A stretch of 12,934 nucleotides of DNA from Mageeibacillus sp. UBA3708 (lineage in GTDB: Bacteria > Bacillota > Clostridia > Saccharofermentanales > Saccharofermentanaceae), in the NCBI GenBank assembly GCA_002371375.1, contig DFIB01000232.1:1-12934 (forward strand), read 5' to 3'. Below are positions 12,830 through 12,934 of this stretch, piece by piece; position 1 is the first letter of the stretch; the number at the start of each line of letters is the position of its first letter. The translations under genes were made by a program, and so were the position numbers. The notes below the pieces were generated by a model that was not told the DNA's origin, ran no database searches, and saw only the letters and a list, made by a program, of their open reading frames with translations.

Positions 12830-12934
12830 TTACTCGATGATCGTAGATACAGTACCTGCACCAACAGTGTGGCCACCCTCACGGATAGCGAACTTGAGGC
12901 CCTGCTCCATAGCGATAGGAGTGATGAGCTCACC
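12830..12934 (-). CDS. tuf: Elongation factor Tu, C-terminal 34 residues (partial)
   Basis: The minus strand reads [20 protein letters not shown] followed by [14 protein letters not shown] and TAA, the unmistakable end of EF-Tu domain III. The 5' part lies beyond the right edge of the window. EF-Tu carries aminoacyl-tRNA to the ribosome as a GTP complex. Codon use is strongly biased (for example GGT, ATC, GCT), as expected of a highly expressed gene. An intrinsic terminator follows directly. Confidence 0.95.
   Translation of the reverse strand, partial: GELITPIAMEQGLKFAIREGGHTVGAGTVSTIIE

Overview
The window reads as a chromosomal segment of a Gram-positive anaerobe of the class Clostridia (Lachnospiraceae- or Ruminococcaceae-like). 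This is an inference from gene content: a COG4586/4587/3694-type ABC exporter, a clostridial-type PS synthase, an energy-coupling-factor (ECF) vitamin transporter beside a pyridoxal kinase, an IS256-type transposase remnant, dense AGGAGG ribosome sites, and the C-terminus of EF-Tu. No rRNA, tRNA or CRISPR array was seen.

Layout. Positions 1-378 contain no convincing gene but hold copy A of a structured, GCGGAA-rich repeat. Positions 379-2940 (minus) are a three-gene ABC-2 exporter operon: ATPase, then two permeases. An AraC-family regulator (3103-3996, plus) diverges from it across a 162-bp region with repeated CTACAA/TTGTAG sites. Positions 4007-5334 (minus) are an ECF S component and a PfkB-type pyridoxal/pyridoxamine kinase, overlapping by 4 bp. 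They are driven by a near-consensus promoter whose -35 box is covered by a 9-bp inverted repeat, which suggests a vitamin B6 salvage unit under repression. Positions 5404-5845 are an accretion zone: the left end of a decayed IS256-family element with a nonsense codon, then copy B of the structured repeat in the opposite orientation to copy A.

Positions 5846-10705 (minus) form a tightly overlapping six-gene operon centred on aminophospholipid synthesis: an MprF/UPF0104-like flippase-type membrane protein, PS synthase, PS decarboxylase, a membrane metallophosphoesterase, a PAP2-type phosphatase/transferase and a Pr6Pr/AIG1-like membrane protein. PS synthase and PS decarboxylase together would convert CDP-diacylglycerol to phosphatidylethanolamine. 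The four companions are plausible lipid turnover or translocation factors, but their substrates cannot be read from sequence. An ArsB/NhaD-SLC13-type permease (10779-11891, plus) diverges from the operon and converges on a four-helix membrane protein with a Pro/Ala-rich linker and a C-terminal zinc ribbon (11893-12672, minus). The window ends in the 3' end of tuf (minus) with a clear intrinsic terminator.

The most unusual features are the inverted 137-bp repeat pair (about 88 % identical, no gaps) bracketing 5.4 kb, the IS256 remnant next to it, and the lipid operon with its poorly characterised downstream members.
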